From the NCBI GenBank assembly GCA_029339195.1, contig JAPTJF010000422.1, forward strand, positions 1 to 55,273: a DNA stretch of 55,273 bases, written 5' to 3'. Numbering within the stretch: position 1 is the first letter of the stretch; each line of letters starts with the position of its first letter. The position numbers and the translations under genes are program-made. A model generated the notes under the pieces. The model ran no database searches. It was not told the origin of the DNA and saw only the letters and a list, made by a program, of their open reading frames with translations. Origin of the DNA: Micractinium sp. NFX-FRZ. Lineage: Eukaryota > Chlorophyta > Trebouxiophyceae > Chlorellales > Chlorellaceae. Shown in pieces: positions 1 through 17,413 of the stretch.

Positions 1-39
1 GGGCCCCCGACATGGGGGCCCACACCTCTGCTGGTTTCC

Positions 40-2283
40 TCAACCCACGCCCAAGGGCGTATTCTTCTTCTTCTTCTCCTGCCAGGCGCCCAGCGCCTCC
101 CTGAGCACATAGCAAGCAATTGCGGCCAGTGTCCCCGCATGGAAGCTGTCTACCTGGGCGCGGATTGGGGGCAGCAGGCCCAGATCCGCCGCTTTGCCCC
201 AAGCCAGCCACATCAGCAGGAAGAGGATGACTACTTGCCCAGTCTGTTTGATGTGCCCCACTTTTTGCCAGAACTTCATGCTGTTGGCTGCCCGCTCCTT
301 GGCTATTTCCAGTGGCGTGGCCGCCTGCAGCAGGCAGGCAGTGGGGAGGGGGCAATGGGGGAGGGTGAGGGGATGTTGAGGAGACGGGGCAGGATCAGTT
401 GGAGAGACTAGGGGGTGGAGCAATTAGAGGCGTGTTGAAGCGGCTGAGCAAAAGCAAGCAAAAGCAAGTGGCATGCCACCCTAGGGCATGCCACCCACAG
501 GCCTGGCGCTCCCATGCCCACAGAAGCCGGCCAGAAGCTGCCGAAGCTGCTCCCTGATGCTGCGCCTTCTCTTTGCGTTGCCGACACTCCCACGTGTCAC
601 TGCTGCCTGGTGGCAGCTTTGAAGGCACCACTGCTATGCACATTCCTTGGGCTGCCCAGGATGCCAGCGGGCTCGTCTCTTTCCCCTGCTGCGCCTCCCC
701 TCCCTTTGCTGGCACCATTCTCAGCCAGCTTCCAACCACAACCACATCAAGCCGTGCAAGGTTCAAACAGACAGGACAGCAGGGCCTACCCACCAAGCAT
801 GCCCGCAGCATCAAGATGCAAGGCAAACAGACAGGGTGGGTTCAGGGAGCCGACCTGATGCTCCAGCGCGCGAGCTGCTCTGTATTCTTCAAAGTTGATG
901 CGCTGCATCGCCACAAATGCTGCCCAGGCTGATGCCAGTAGCCGCGGCGCCCATTTGGCCGCTAGCAGCACAATCATGATTGCTGCCGGATGTGCTGCCC
1001 GCCACACCAGGTAGACAAGCACCCATATCGTCAGCCAGGGCTGCAACCTGCTCCAGGCTGCTGCCACAACAGCGATGGCGGCCACCGCGCCAGGCTCCCC
1101 CTTGCCTGGCATGCTGCCCTGACCGGGCGGACTGCTGCTGGCACTGCTGCCGCCGGTGCTGCTGCCACTGCTGCCGCCTGCACTGCCGCCATCGCTGCTA
1201 CCGCCGCTGCTGCTGCCACTGCTGCCGCCTGCACTGCCGCCATCGCTGCTGCCGCCGCTGCTTGCCGCCGGGCAGAACCTGGGGCCCGTTATGCCGTGGC
1301 GCGCGTGGTTGATGCCTGCAGAGGCAAGAACAGGCGGGCTGCTCAGCCAAAGGCGGTGGTGCGGTGATGGGGAGGGTGTGAGGCTGAGGTGCTGCAGGTG
1401 ACGGTGGAAAACCAGAAAAAGAACACGACTAGCGGTGCCAAACCTTTTGCTTCTGTGCACGGCCACGGGCAGGGCCGCTGGGCTCCCATCACCACGCGCC
1501 CCGGACCACAGCAAGCAACGGCCCAGGCAGCAGCAGTGTGTACGTGCGCAACTGTCCTTGCAGCGCCAGCTCCATAATGAACACCTGCCCTTCCTTCTAT
1601 TCCCCCCGCTCTCTCCCTCAACAACTTCCCCTTGCTTGCCCCTGCCTCCCTTCCCGTGCCGGGACTGCATGAGGCCAAGGCAAGGCGGCGGCGCACCATC
1701 CCGGTTCCCTCGGCTGCTACCCACCAGCTGCGCGAGCGGGCCCGAGGGGTGCAGCTGACGCCAGCGCTCGCGCGCAATGTGCAGGTGGAGCATGCGGGTG
1801 CACGGCCGACCAGAGCGACGTAGCTCTTGCTTGCATGACTTCTGCACACTGCAGCGGACGGGGGTGGGGCATGAGCGCAGTTCAGAGGCAGTCAGGCCTT
1901 CCTACGGCGGCCGCCGCCCTTGGTAGCTGCCAGCCGGCCTGTCGAGGCAGGCAGCCGTCTCCAGCTGGCCTGGTAGTGACGCGCCAAGGCAGAGCACAGA
2001 GCGAGCACAGCACAGGAGCAGCCGGGGCTGCGGGGAGAAAATAGATAAGGGTGCCGCCTGCCTGCGCACCACACTTCTGCTCGAACCACATCCCTGCCTG
2101 CCTGTCTGCCTGTCTGAGCACTCCGGGCCCCCACCTGCACACGGCCTCCTTTGAGCCGAAGTCCTGACAGGCGCCTATAAAGCGCTCGTTCCACGCCTCG
2201 CAAGACAGCAGTGAGGCGTCGATTTCCAGATCGGGGAGAGAGCAAACAGGCACAGGAGGGGAGGGCGTCCCTAGAAGACTCAA
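40..2283 (-). CDS. Hypothetical protein with C-terminal membrane segments
   Basis: I do not recognise this family. A four-exon model reads on the minus strand: 2283-2135, 1848-1697, 1315-855 and 324-40, with matching phases and 348 codons before the stop. The first two exons are soluble and Cys/Arg-rich (motifs CEAWNERFIGAC and LHIARERWRQLHP). Exon 3 opens with a Ser/Gly linker encoded by a degenerate repeat, then enters a hydrophobic stretch (LTIWVLVYLVWRAAHP, IMIVLLAAKW). Exon 4 adds two more hydrophobic stretches (VVILFLLMWLAW and TLAAIACYVL) and ends in a lysine-rich tail. Three or four membrane helices with a basic cytosolic tail are likely. The exon 1/exon 2 junction is convincing; the junction at 1697/1315 is the least certain. 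The gene is head-to-head with the next one, about 180 bp away. Confidence 0.5.
855..1315 (-). repeat. Ser/Gly-coding degenerate repeat inside exon 3
   Basis: Between about 1135 and 1270 the minus strand reads a run of GGS, SSG and SDGG units. The 54-base stretch starting near 1150 recurs almost exactly at about 1204, so the linker has grown by tandem duplication. It separates the soluble N-terminus from the membrane part of the encoded protein. Confidence 0.7.
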
Positions 2284-2462
2284 AGCAGCGCCACGTGGGC
2301 AGGCACTTTTTTTGCATGAAGTGCTTCATGCAAAATTGGGACACCTGGCGCCCTCCAATCCCAAGATTCGGGCGGCATTGCCACCACCATCTCATGTGAT
2401 CACGCGTTTTGCCCTGCCCACCCCCTCCTGCGTCTGCAGGCGCCATCAGCAGCAAGCTGTGC

Positions 2463-2866
2463 ATGATGCCGCAGGGACGGTTCGACGACCTGCAGGCCGC
2501 CAAGCTCAAGGTGGGTGGGCAGCGGCGGTGGCGGCGCGTTGTGTGTGCGGGGGTGCCCGGGGTCAGGTGGGGTGGGGTGGGGTGCCAGCAGGCCTGCAGG
2601 CCGACTGTGCAGCCGGCTGCGGTGTGGCAAAGTCAGATGAGCTGGTGCGCATTGGCACCTCTCCGCCAATGCAGCCCCGCCCGCTGCCCCCTGTATGCAT
2701 TGCAACATCGCCGCCTCCACTGCTGTCTCACCCGCCCCCCCTGCACCCTCCACCACCTGCAGGCTGCCGCCGCCCCATGCTTCTCGCGCTGCGCCAGCGG
2801 CGAGATCCTCGCCGTGCATGCCGACGCCGCCTCACTTGCGGCGCTGCACACAGAGGAGCAGCCCTT

Positions 2867-2908
<42 letters not shown>

Positions 2909-3409
2909 CTGCTGGCCCACACTGACCGCCACCGCCGCCCCCACAGCTGGCCTGCCCCTCTTGGGCGCCTGGCTGCAGCGGCACACAGCCCACAGCATGG
3001 CCGCACTTGCTGAGGCAGGCACCTCCCGCCTCGCCACCACCGCCACCACCGCCGCCACCGAGCACTTTGACTGCAGCGCTGATGCAGAGGATGTGCTGCC
3101 CCGCCCCGGGCAGCCGTGGCACCGCTCCCCTACCTGTTCCCAGCCCGCCGCGCCGGCGCTTGCGCCACCACCCTGGCTGGCTGCCGCCTGGCGCAGTACC
3201 GCCCCGCAACCCCCGCACCTGCCCCCACGCCGGCACCGTTCATCCCGCCCCACCGCCGCACCCCAGCACAGCAGGCCGCAGCCGCTGAGGCCGGCCGCCC
3301 CGGCAGGCAGTGCACCTGGCCGCTGCTGACGGCAGGCCCTGGTACCACGCCCTGCCTCGCTGCCGCTGAGGCGCCGCGGCCAGCATACCTCATCGCGCTG
3401 CGCGGCTGA
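2463..3409 (+). CDS. Hypothetical poly-serine protein, model incomplete
   Basis: Two exons are supported. Exon 1 (ATG at 2463, donor after 2510) reads MMPQGRFDDLQAAKLK; exon 2 begins at 2763 after a CACCTGCAG acceptor and continues in phase with AAAAPCFSRCASGEILAVHA. Exon 2 contains about 13 consecutive serines from an AGC repeat. The Ser frame stays open to a stop at 3329. A different frame from about 3116 to a TGA at 3409 also looks protein-like (ACATTLAGCRLAQY), so an unseen intron or a frame error may exist near 3090-3140. It is also possible that an acceptor at about 2439 places another exon upstream. No family is recognised. Confidence 0.33.
2868..2908 (+). repeat. (AGC)n trinucleotide repeat in coding exon
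   Basis: About 13 AGC units in a row. In the chosen frame they give poly-Ser; in another frame, open only to 3013, they would give poly-Gln. Confidence 0.9.
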
Positions 3410-4136
3410 TGACCAGCTCCACCCTCCCTGCGCTGCTGTGCCGAAGCAGTGCATTTCTTGCCCCGCTGTGCCAAGCGGCCTCGTTCCCTTCTGTCCTGCT
3501 CTGCCCAACTGCCTGTCTCCTCTGTTCCATACAGGTCCTCTTGACGCTTTGCAGTGGTGAAGCGCATGTCGCTCAGTGTAGCACCCAGCACCAGCCGCCC
3601 TGCTTCACAGCCGCCGCCAACAGGCTCCCCAGCCGTCCTGCCACCTGACCGGCGCTGAGACCGCTGCCGCTGCCGCTGCCGCTGCCGCGGTTCGCTGTGC
3701 AGTTGCAGCGGTTCCTGCCTTCCCGCTTGCGCTGACATACGGCGCTGACAGCCGCAGGCCACCCGGCAGCCCAGTGGCAGGCTTCGCTCGCCAGTGCCTG
3801 CCCATCTTCTTGGGAAGGCAGCACAGGTGCCATTTCCAAGCAGCCCTGGGGCTGATCAACAGTCGAGATTTAAGTACGTTCAACTGCTTATGCTCTGAAC
3901 GCGCTCCCTTTTGCAAGGAGGAGCTTGAAACTCACGTGCAGCCACGATAGACGATCGACAATGCTCCACGCCTACCAGGGGAAAGAAGCTGGGAAAGAAG
4001 AAGGTTTTGGCCTTTCCCATAGCCGCGTGCGACTACAAATATGTCCGCAAACTAACTCGCACCTCCCGAATTTCACTCCTCGCGTCCCCGGGGTGTGGAA
4101 GGAGAGCCGCGCTTGAGGGACGAGGCGGCAGTCAGG
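3410..4136. other. Intergenic region before the mannanase gene
   Basis: No convincing coding exon is seen on either strand. A (CTGCCG)n-type short repeat lies near 3660-3690. The stretch should contain the 3' UTR of the preceding plus-strand gene and the mannanase promoter. Confidence 0.5.
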
Positions 4137-7100
4137 ATGCGTGGGGTGTACTCTGCACCTTTGCTGCTCGCCCTTCTGGCCGGCCTCCAGCTCGCTGCTT
4201 GCCAGTCAAGCTCCCCGCCACAGGTAACTCCGAGAGCGTGCGCGCGCGTAAGCGAAGCCGCGCGCCCGAGCATTGCGACAACCCGCCCAGCGGTGGGTTG
4301 CCCTGGGCGGGTTGCCGCCGGCGCCGCCGCTGTGTGTCAACACCCGGCTGCTTACTGTCCTCTCCCCTGCCCCTGACTGTGCAGGGCTTCATTCGCGTCT
4401 CCAATGGCAGGTTCGTGGATGATGCGTGTAACGAGTTCCGCTTTCACGGTGGGTGGGTTGGCGAGTGGGTGAGTGGGTCCCGTGCCTGCTCACCTTCTCG
4501 GCCAGACAGATCTGCAACATGTGGCGGGACCACAGCCACTGTGGCCAAGAGAGGCCCCCTTGGCCCTAAAACGTGCATATTCTGCTAACCGATCACCCTT
4601 GCGTGCAGGCTGGAACGGATGGAGCCTGCTGAAGAACGTGGTCAAGAACCCTTCAGCCATCACAGACAAATTCAAGACGGCCCAGGTGGGAGGGTTTGGA
4701 AAGGCCGGTGAAGATTGTGAGCGGGTAGAAGCGGGCTCCTCTTCTTTGCCTTCACCAACCCCAGACCATCAACGAGCTGAATGGCATGTGCTTGTTTGTG
4801 TGTGCAGAGCCTCGGTTTGACCGTGTTCAGGTTCTTTTTTGCCGACGATGAGAGCGGGCCCATCCCCCTGTCAGGCCCAGGTGTGGGCAGGCTGATGCGA
4901 ATGGCTGCCCAACAGGGGTCCTTCAAGTCACATGGGGAAGCCGCACCTGCAGTGCGAGCATCATAAAGTGACCATACAGGCTGCTGCATGCCCAGTGCAA
5001 AGGACCCTGCCACATACAGCCTCCAGCCCGCCGAACGAACAGCTGTCTCTTCGTCTCCCCTCCCTGCCCTCCCCTCCTCCCCCGCCTCCCTACCAGGCGA
5101 GTTTGTGGAGGAGGCTGCCCGTGGTCTGGACTTTATCGTGGCCGAGGCCGCCAAGTACGGCATCCGAGTGACCATCGTGCTGCTAAACACGTGGAAGAGG
5201 CCCAACGGCATCCCCCTCTTCGAGCAGTGGTGAGCTGGCTGGCTGGCTGGGCGGCGGCGTGGGGTGACTATGTCGTGTGTATAGTGGGCCAGGTCCTATG
5301 TAGTGAGTAACCCTAAGTGCCACCACTGCCTGTGCCCCTGGGCAGGTGTGGCACATCTGGCAAGAGCACCCGCCCTCGCCCCGACCTGGACCTCCGCTCT
5401 GCCGGCCCACTGAGCGCCGAGGAGCGCCTGCAGACGCCCTACGACTGGCTGACCTCTCCCAAGTGCCGCGACCAGGCGAGTGGGTGGATGGGCGCGACAA
5501 GATGCACACGTTTCAACTGAGGAAGGCCTGCAGGCCAGGGCCGGTGCGTGCCGAGAGGTGCCCACCTCGAGTGCTCATATTTCCCCGCAGGTCCAGGGCT
5601 ACTAGTAGTGACCCTTGCACTTGCATTCGATCAATCAAACTCTGCATTCGATCATTCAAAGTGCTGCAACAACCGTTGTTGCAACCAATGTGCCTGCAGG
5701 TCAAGTCGTACTTCTCTGCGCTGGTCAACCGGCGCAACAGCGTGACGGGAGTGCTCTACAGGGACGACCCAACCATCTTCTCCTGGGTGAGGGCGCTGTG
5801 CTGCGCTGTGCTGCGCTGTGCCGGGATGTGCGGGTGTCACACAGACAGCATGGGTTGGTTCCAAATGTCAGCTTGCCGCTCGCGCCCTTGGGCAACAAGC
5901 ACTCCGCCGCCCGCCTGCCGGCCAACTCCACTTGGAAGGGGGGTCTCCCTGCCCTTGGATTCACGCGCCTTCTGTTGCTGCCCGCGTGCTGCAGAACCTG
6001 CTGAACGAGCCGCGCTGCAAGTATTGCGGTCCCGAGGCGATTGACAGCTGGTATGGGGAGATGGCAACATACATGAAGGTGAGGCGTGTATGTGTGTGTG
6101 TATGTGCGTGTGTATGTGTTTGAGTGTGTGCCTGTCGAACACAAGTCGTAGTGGGGTGGGGTGAATGGGCTGCAGCGCACTTGAAGGCGTTTGCAGGCAG
6201 CGGAAGGGGCAGTGCGGTGCACTAGCGAGCGGAGGGGTTGGGTTGAGCGCCTGGATGGCACGCAGGCGGAGTCCAAGAGCAAGCAAGAGACTGGCTGCCC
6301 GCTCGTCCGCCGATTCGACTGCCTCTCACCTGGCCCAGCCTTTGCAGACGCCTCTGCACTGCCGTCCCCCCTCCTCCCTACCCACTATGCCGTTCTGTCA
6401 TTCCCCCCCTCCTTCCTACCACCCACCCTCCCTGAGCAGAGCATCGACCCCAACCACATGGTCACCACCGGTGCCGAGGGCTTCTTCGTTGAGGGGGACC
6501 CCATGCAGAGTGGGTGGCACCCAGGGGGGTGTGCAGGGTGACGGGCAGGCGGGGCGGGCTGGTTGGACCAGGTTGCACTCACTGGGCAAGCCACGTGCTT
6601 GCCTGGACAGCTTTGCTGCTACACCCACACCCCTGCTCGCCAGTCTGGCCCCCACTGCCTCACCTGCCCGGCACTCACCTGTCCTCTCTCCGCTGCCCTA
6701 CTGCCCCCCTGTCCCCCTCCGCCCCGTGTCCCCCGCCAGGCTACAACCCCGGCCAGGACGGCTCCAAGTGGGGCCCCCGCAGCGGCCAGGACTTCCGGTC
6801 CAACCACGCACACGAGGCCATCGACTACGCCGTCATCCACATGTGGCCAGACAACGTGAGGCGTGGGTTGCCGGTGGCTGGCGGGATGGGGGGAGGAGGG
6901 CCTCCGAGGGGCTGACAGTGACCCACAAGTGGCCTGGCAACAATAGGTGCATTGCGCAGCGTCGGAGGGGCGGCACAGGGTGGCTGGCAGTGGGTTGATT
7001 GTTGAGCCACCTCTGCCCGTGCGCGAAGCGCGTTATTGGCGGGAAGGAGCTGTGTGCTGAGAAGGAGAAAGGGTGCGGCACAGGGTGCTTGACTGGGGTT

Positions 7101-8759
7101 GATTGTTCGCTGCCCACGCTGCCCACGCTGTGCCCTGTCAACCGCTGCTCTGTGTGCTCTTGCCGAGGCTGACCAAGGCGCTTGCTGCCCCCCCTCCTAC
7201 CCTGCAGTGGCGCAAGCCCGCATACGACATCAGCTGGGGCCAGCAGTGGATCCAGGCGCACGCACAGGTGCGCCGCACAGGGGCCAGCTTTAGCCAGCTA
7301 GCATGCAGCTGCGCAGCTGGCCGGGCCCGCAGGCCAGGCACCCATGCAAATCCCCTTCCGTACCCTGCCCGCACAGCACGGCACAGCACAGCGCAGCGCA
7401 GCGCAGCGCAGCACAACACGCCACAGCACCGTCCTCTCGGTGCCCGAGGCCCTGCCCTCAACGCTGCACAATGCCCCTCCCTTCGCTTGCCTGTGCTTCT
7501 CCCCTGCCAGCCAAGTGGCGGCCGAGCTGGGCAAGCTCTGAACCCGGCAACCTTCTTGCACAACTGAAAAACGCCCACTCGTGCTTTCCTTCTTCCCACC
7601 TCCCTGCCTGCCAGGTGGCGGCCGAGCTGGGCAAGCCCCTGATCCTGGAGGAGTTTGGGAAGGAGGCGGCCGACGGGCAGATCACCGCCCTGCGCGACCC
7701 CTGGTGAGCACGACACACGCGCCGACACGCACACACATGCATACAGCAGCAACCGGTGCTGAAGGGGAGCCCCGCGTCTCTAACAGGGCGCCGGCTCCGG
7801 CTCTGGGCAGGGCGAGGCGAGGTGCCGGGCGCCTCATCTTCTTCCCTGAAAGTGAGCTTCCCCCCTAGGAACCTCCTTTATCTAGCCGCCCCCTATGTGT
7901 GTGCAGGTATGCCATGGTGCATGACGAGGTGGATGGGAGCCTGCAGGCCGACGAGGCGCTGCGGGGCGCCCTGTTCTGGCAGGTGGGCAGGCATGCGATG
8001 CGGTGCAGTGCGCAGCAGGCACAGCAGGCACAGCAGGCACACTGTGGCAGCCATTCAATTTATCAAGCAGCCAAGCAATCCATCTTGGTTGATCGAGCAA
8101 CCAATCAATGGCAGCAGGCACAGTGCACAGAGGCACAGAGCACTCCCTGTCTGGCAGCCCATGTGGCGAGAGTGGGTGGGGTCTCCAGCGCGGTCGCTGC
8201 CCCGCCTGGCTTGTAACCCCTGCCACGGACGCCCTCCCTTGCTTGTTGCGTGCAGTGGGACGGGCCCTGGGGCGAGCAGGGCTCACGCGGGCCGGGCAGC
8301 AACCTGGTCCGGCCGGTGAGCGCGCGCCCACCCTGCTGTCCACGCTGTGCGCTTGCCGGCAGCACCCCCCCTTGCGTGCACGGCCCCCGTACATGCGCCT
8401 CTCTGCTGCCACCCCTGCGTGCCCCAAGACCTGCAGTGCGCTGCATCAACACCGCACAGCCGCTTCCCCGCCTGCCCCCACCGCCCCTGCTGGCCTCACC
8501 ATTCTAAGACCCCCCCGCCCCTCACCCTCCATTCCCCCTTACGCATCCCTCCCCTCCCCCCTTTTCACAGAGCGACACAACCTTCACCGTGCACATCGTG
8601 CCCTTTGCCAAGACCATGGCAAGGGAGAGCGGGCAGGCCGTGCCGGGCTGCACCCCGCGCGCCTCGGGCGGGGCTCTCCAGGTGCAGGGCTTTGACGGCA
8701 AGACATCCCAGGGGGCAGCCTCCGGCCGCAAGCTGCTGCAGGGGCAGGAGGAGGCCTGA
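4137..8759 (+). CDS. Secreted mannan endo-1,4-beta-mannosidase (GH5_7)
   Basis: Endo-beta-mannanases of family GH5 cleave beta-1,4-mannan in walls or storage polymers. Fifteen exons: 4137-4223, 4385-4448, 4609-4685, 4808-4880, 5097-5229, 5346-5475, 5700-5786, 5995-6078, 6440-6509, 6740-6855, 7208-7267, 7615-7703, 7907-7982, 8256-8315 and 8571-8759, giving 464 residues with every phase matching. Residues 1 to about 23 form a signal peptide. The TIM-barrel follows with FRFHGWNGW, TVFRFF, the acid/base motif NLLNEP (Glu about 222) and the nucleophile motif ILEEFG (Glu about 340), then FWQWDGPWG. Both catalytic glutamates are present, so activity is expected. After the barrel comes a short tail of about 60 residues. 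Intron 6 starts with GC (CAG then GCGAGT); no GT choice keeps the frame. A role in remodelling the alga's own mannan-containing wall, or in using external mannan, is inference. Confidence 0.93.
7504..7540 (+). repeat. Echo of mannanase exon 12 in intron 11
   Basis: The acceptor and first codons of exon 12 (real copy 7608-7640) recur about 104 bases upstream with few changes, including the GGCGGCCGAGCTGGGCAAGC core. The echo carries CCAAG in place of the CCAGG acceptor junction and runs into TGA, so it is not usable as an exon. Confidence 0.85.
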
Positions 8760-9412
8760 GCCTCTAATCAGCTGTGATGCCTGGGACGGAGTGCTCGCCT
8801 GGCTGCTTGGCGCAGCCCTCTTGGTGCAGCCTCCTGCTGCAAGCAGCTGCATGTGCAGCTAAGCCTGCCACCAAGAGTTGCACGCGCGCTGCGTGCGTTG
8901 CTACACTGCATGCGTTGTGCACTGCAATTCCCCCAAAGATAATATGTGCCCATTTCTTTATGCCGCCAGCTACCCCCCCGGGACCAACTTCTGTGCTGGT
9001 GCGAGGCGCCTAACGCCTGCTCTGCTCTCTCTCACACATACACACACAATGCACAAGTGCCGCACCCCAGTCTTTCATATAAACCTACACAAGCAATGCA
9101 CACCCACCTGCGCAGCACACAGAACTGAGCTCACCCCCCCTCCAAGACCAGCTGACCAGCTACTGCCTCCGCATAATGCCTCCTGTAACTCGTGTAAAGC
9201 ATGCTACTTGTAAAAGCAAACCAGTCCACAATGGGGGCCCGTGCAAGGAATGGGGTACTATCTAGTGCCCGCTGGCCTTCGTTCGTCTTTTTGGGGCACG
9301 CCCGCAGGCTGTTCGCGGGTGGCCCTCCGGTGGGCACACATGCCTTGCCTGCGTGCGGTTCACAAGGCCACCCGTGCAGGGCTCCCACCCGATCCGCACG
9401 CTGACAGGGCGG
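8760..9412. other. Shared 3' region of convergent genes
   Basis: The mannanase (plus) and the cysteine-rich protein gene (minus) converge here. No coding exon is seen. Candidate plus-strand TGTAA poly(A) signals occur at 9184, 9193 and 9209. Confidence 0.6.
9184..9213 (+). terminator. Cluster of TGTAA poly(A) signals for the mannanase gene
   Basis: Three TGTAA pentamers lie within 30 bases, about 430 bases after the stop. TGTAA is the usual chlorophyte polyadenylation signal. Cleavage is expected 10-20 bases downstream. Confidence 0.5.
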
Positions 9413-11228
9413 TCAGGGCTGGCAGAAGCCAGGTGCGGTGTCGCCGGCGGGGGTGCTGCCGTTGCACTGCAGCCCAGCCTCGCAATTGAACCAGGTGTGG
9501 TACACTGTGTCGATGCAGCACGCCTTGTCCTGCTTCCCACAGTCTGGGGGGTTCATGGTGCAGGTGCCGTTTCCCTCGAGGTCTCCGGCTATCACAGGCT
9601 CGCCCCTGGGGCCCGGCGCGTTGCCCCGGCAGTAGGCGCCAGGCTGTGGGCAGGGCGGGGCAGGGGGGGGAAGGGCAGGCGGGAGGGCAGGGCAGGGAGG
9701 CAGGCGGGTCAGGCCAGATGGTCCCAGCATGGCAGTAGGCACGGAGGGGCGCCACGCAGCAGGGGGCGCAGGCGGTACCATGGTACCGCAGGAATGCAAA
9801 GGTGGGCAGCAGCAGCTGGGGGCTGGCATCCATAAGACCAGCCCCGGACAACCCCCAGCCTCAGGCCTACCCCAGCCCCTCCACACACAGTACAAACACT
9901 AGTCGTAGGCGGACGGAAGTAGTATCTCACACCCACCACAGCGTTACCATGAAAAGAGGCATCCCGCGCCAGCCCCTGCCCCCACCTACCTCACAGATGG
10001 GGGGCAGCTGCCCGGTCAGCGCGTCGCTATACACGTGGAAGGGGTAGGGGCAGCAGGGCATGCCAGCCCGGCCACACTCGTCGGGGTACCTGCAGGGGCG
10101 GGGGCAGGGGATGTGCGTTCCCACCCTTAGAAGCTTGTTGTCATGGCCAGGACCCGGATCCACCCTCACAGTCGGACCCCGTCCCCCAATCCTGTCTGGT
10201 GCCCTCCCACCTCCCTCACACAGTACTGCTCAGGTCTGCCCGCTCGCCACACCCCCACTCCCCACGTCTGGTGCCCGCCCACCTCCCTCACACAGTACTG
10301 CTCAGGTCTGCCCACTTTGCCCCACCTGGGCCAGTAGCGGCACACTGGGTCGGTCCAGGCCCACCCGCCGGCGCACACCACGCCCTCGCCCTCACAGAAA
10401 TCGTAGGTGAAGTTGCGCCCATCACTGTACGGCCCCGCCGGGCAGCAGGGTGCCCCCTCCTTGCCGCAGCCTGGCAGGGGCAGGCACACGCCTAGGGTGG
10501 CGCCGCCGGCTGCCTGCCCATCTGTGGCGCTGCGGGCAGGCAAGCGGGTGGGCGGGCAGGCGATGGGCACGGTGGACGTTCTAGACTGGACTTGAGCACA
10601 GATGATGAGGGGGCGGCGGTAGGCGTTGCCTGTCGCTCACTTGACCTGATCTGGCAACCTGGGACCCTCTTTCAGCCGGCGGCGGATGGAAGGCAGCAGA
10701 GCGAGGGGCATGGTGGCAGTGGCGGGCATGGCAGTTGGCGTGCACCAGCATGTCAGGTGAGGTCACCTCTTGGGCGGGCGCAGCACTTGTGTGGAGCTGC
10801 AGGCCAGGAGCTTTGGGTTTGCGGTGCACACCTGCCGCCATCCCGAGCCTGGTGACACAGCGCAGCCCGTGCGTACAGGCGGGGAAGCAGTGAAGGTGTG
10901 GCAGGTGGCAAGTGGGACGCTGTGCTATGCTGTGCACGCTGGCCTTAAGTACAGGCAGGGCAGCGCCGTCGGGCAGGCTGGTGGGTTGGTGAGGCGCGCT
11001 GCAGCAGCGGACCCGGCGCCCCCGTCCCGCCCCATCCTTCAGGCTTCCGCCTCTCGGCTCACAGTCTTCAAGCGGCTCCAGGCAGCAAGGGCCGTCCCGC
11101 CCACCGCAGCCCGTCTGGTTGACAGGTGGGTCGCCGCACGACGGCTGGGTCTGGGCCGTAGCCGCGGCAGGCGTGGCAGCCAGTAGGGAGAGGGCCAGGA
11201 GGAGGGCAGCAGGTGTGTGCGAAAACAT
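9413..11228 (-). CDS. Secreted cysteine-rich protein with repeated CC modules
   Basis: Four exons on the minus strand: 11228-11063, about 10509-10326 (the acceptor could also be at 10529), 10089-9990 and 9643-9413, giving about 226 residues. The N-terminus (MFSHTPAALLLALSLLAATP) is a clear signal peptide. Each exon then carries one Cys-rich module built round a CC pair: CGGRDGPCC, CGKEGAPCC, CGRAGMPCC and CGKQDKACC, each preceded by Cys 4-10 residues upstream and followed by further cysteines. One module per exon suggests growth by exon duplication. NQT, NFT and NGS are potential N-glycosylation sites. No enzyme motif is seen; an extracellular, disulfide-stabilised role in binding, wall structure or protease inhibition is possible but unproven. 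The phase at the first junction only fits the inner acceptor, so exon 2's start is uncertain. Confidence 0.7.
10194..10313 (+). repeat. Tandem 72-bp-period duplication in an intron
   Basis: A block of about 48 nearly identical bases begins at 10194 and again at 10266, inside intron 2 of the cysteine-rich protein gene. It contains no exon sequence. Confidence 0.85.
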
Positions 11229-11875
11229 GTCGCGAGCTTCCAACCGAAGAAACGTGTTGAGCTAGCGTGTGCGAGGTGGCGGAACACTTGCGTGGTTTAG
11301 GTACCTTCCAATCGAGGTGGCGTGATTGTTGGTGTGCCCGTGCATGCATTGGGAAGATGGGGAGGCACCCGATCGCCAACCAACAGCCTCGGCAGTCGGC
11401 AGGGCTCGCAAGCAGCTGCTGCAGAGCACCACCCCATTTCACAAAGTTGCTGGCTGCTGTTTGGTGTTCAAATCAGTGTACTCCAAACCATGCACACCGA
11501 GCGCTCTCCCTGTCTCTTTTCTCCAAGCTCAGCTGCGCCCCCTGTGCATGCACACGTCTTCTCTGAAGCTTTACACTTGGTGGCAACGCGGAAAAAATGG
11601 GGTGCGGGCGTGGGCAAATGCTTGCAGGCCTGCGGGGATTTGAGGGTGGCTTCATCTTGTTTCAACTGCTGCCCGCTCTTGAGATGGGGGGGAGGTTCAT
11701 TCCTTGGTTGGCACAGGGCCGGGCTGCGTGCCGCCTGGCACCACAGCGTGCCGCCCTGCAGCCACCTGGCGCTGCCATGGCGTTGACACGCAGCCAGCGG
11801 TGCACACAGGCCCCAGCGGTACCCCGGCCCAGGGGCCACAGCCTAAGTGCTGGCCTGGTGTGCATGATGTGCTCC
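11229..11875. other. Intergenic: promoter of cysteine-rich gene and 3' UTR of IDH
   Basis: Both flanking genes are on the minus strand. No exon is seen. TTACA at 11571-11575 reads TGTAA on the minus strand, about 300 bases after the isocitrate dehydrogenase stop, and is the likely poly(A) signal. Confidence 0.55.
11571..11575 (-). terminator. TGTAA poly(A) signal of isocitrate dehydrogenase
   Basis: Minus-strand TGTAA about 300 bases downstream of the stop codon; chlorophyte-type signal. Confidence 0.45.

Positions 11876-17413
<5,538 letters not shown>

Noticed and set aside
786..1847. A 353-codon minus-strand ORF taken as one exon
   Set aside because: It includes a likely intron (1696-1316) and misses the good first exon at 2283-2135 and the last exon at 324-40.
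2633..3508. A 291-codon minus-strand ORF
   Set aside because: Antisense to the poly-Ser gene; poly-Leu from the same triplet repeat and no recognisable domain.
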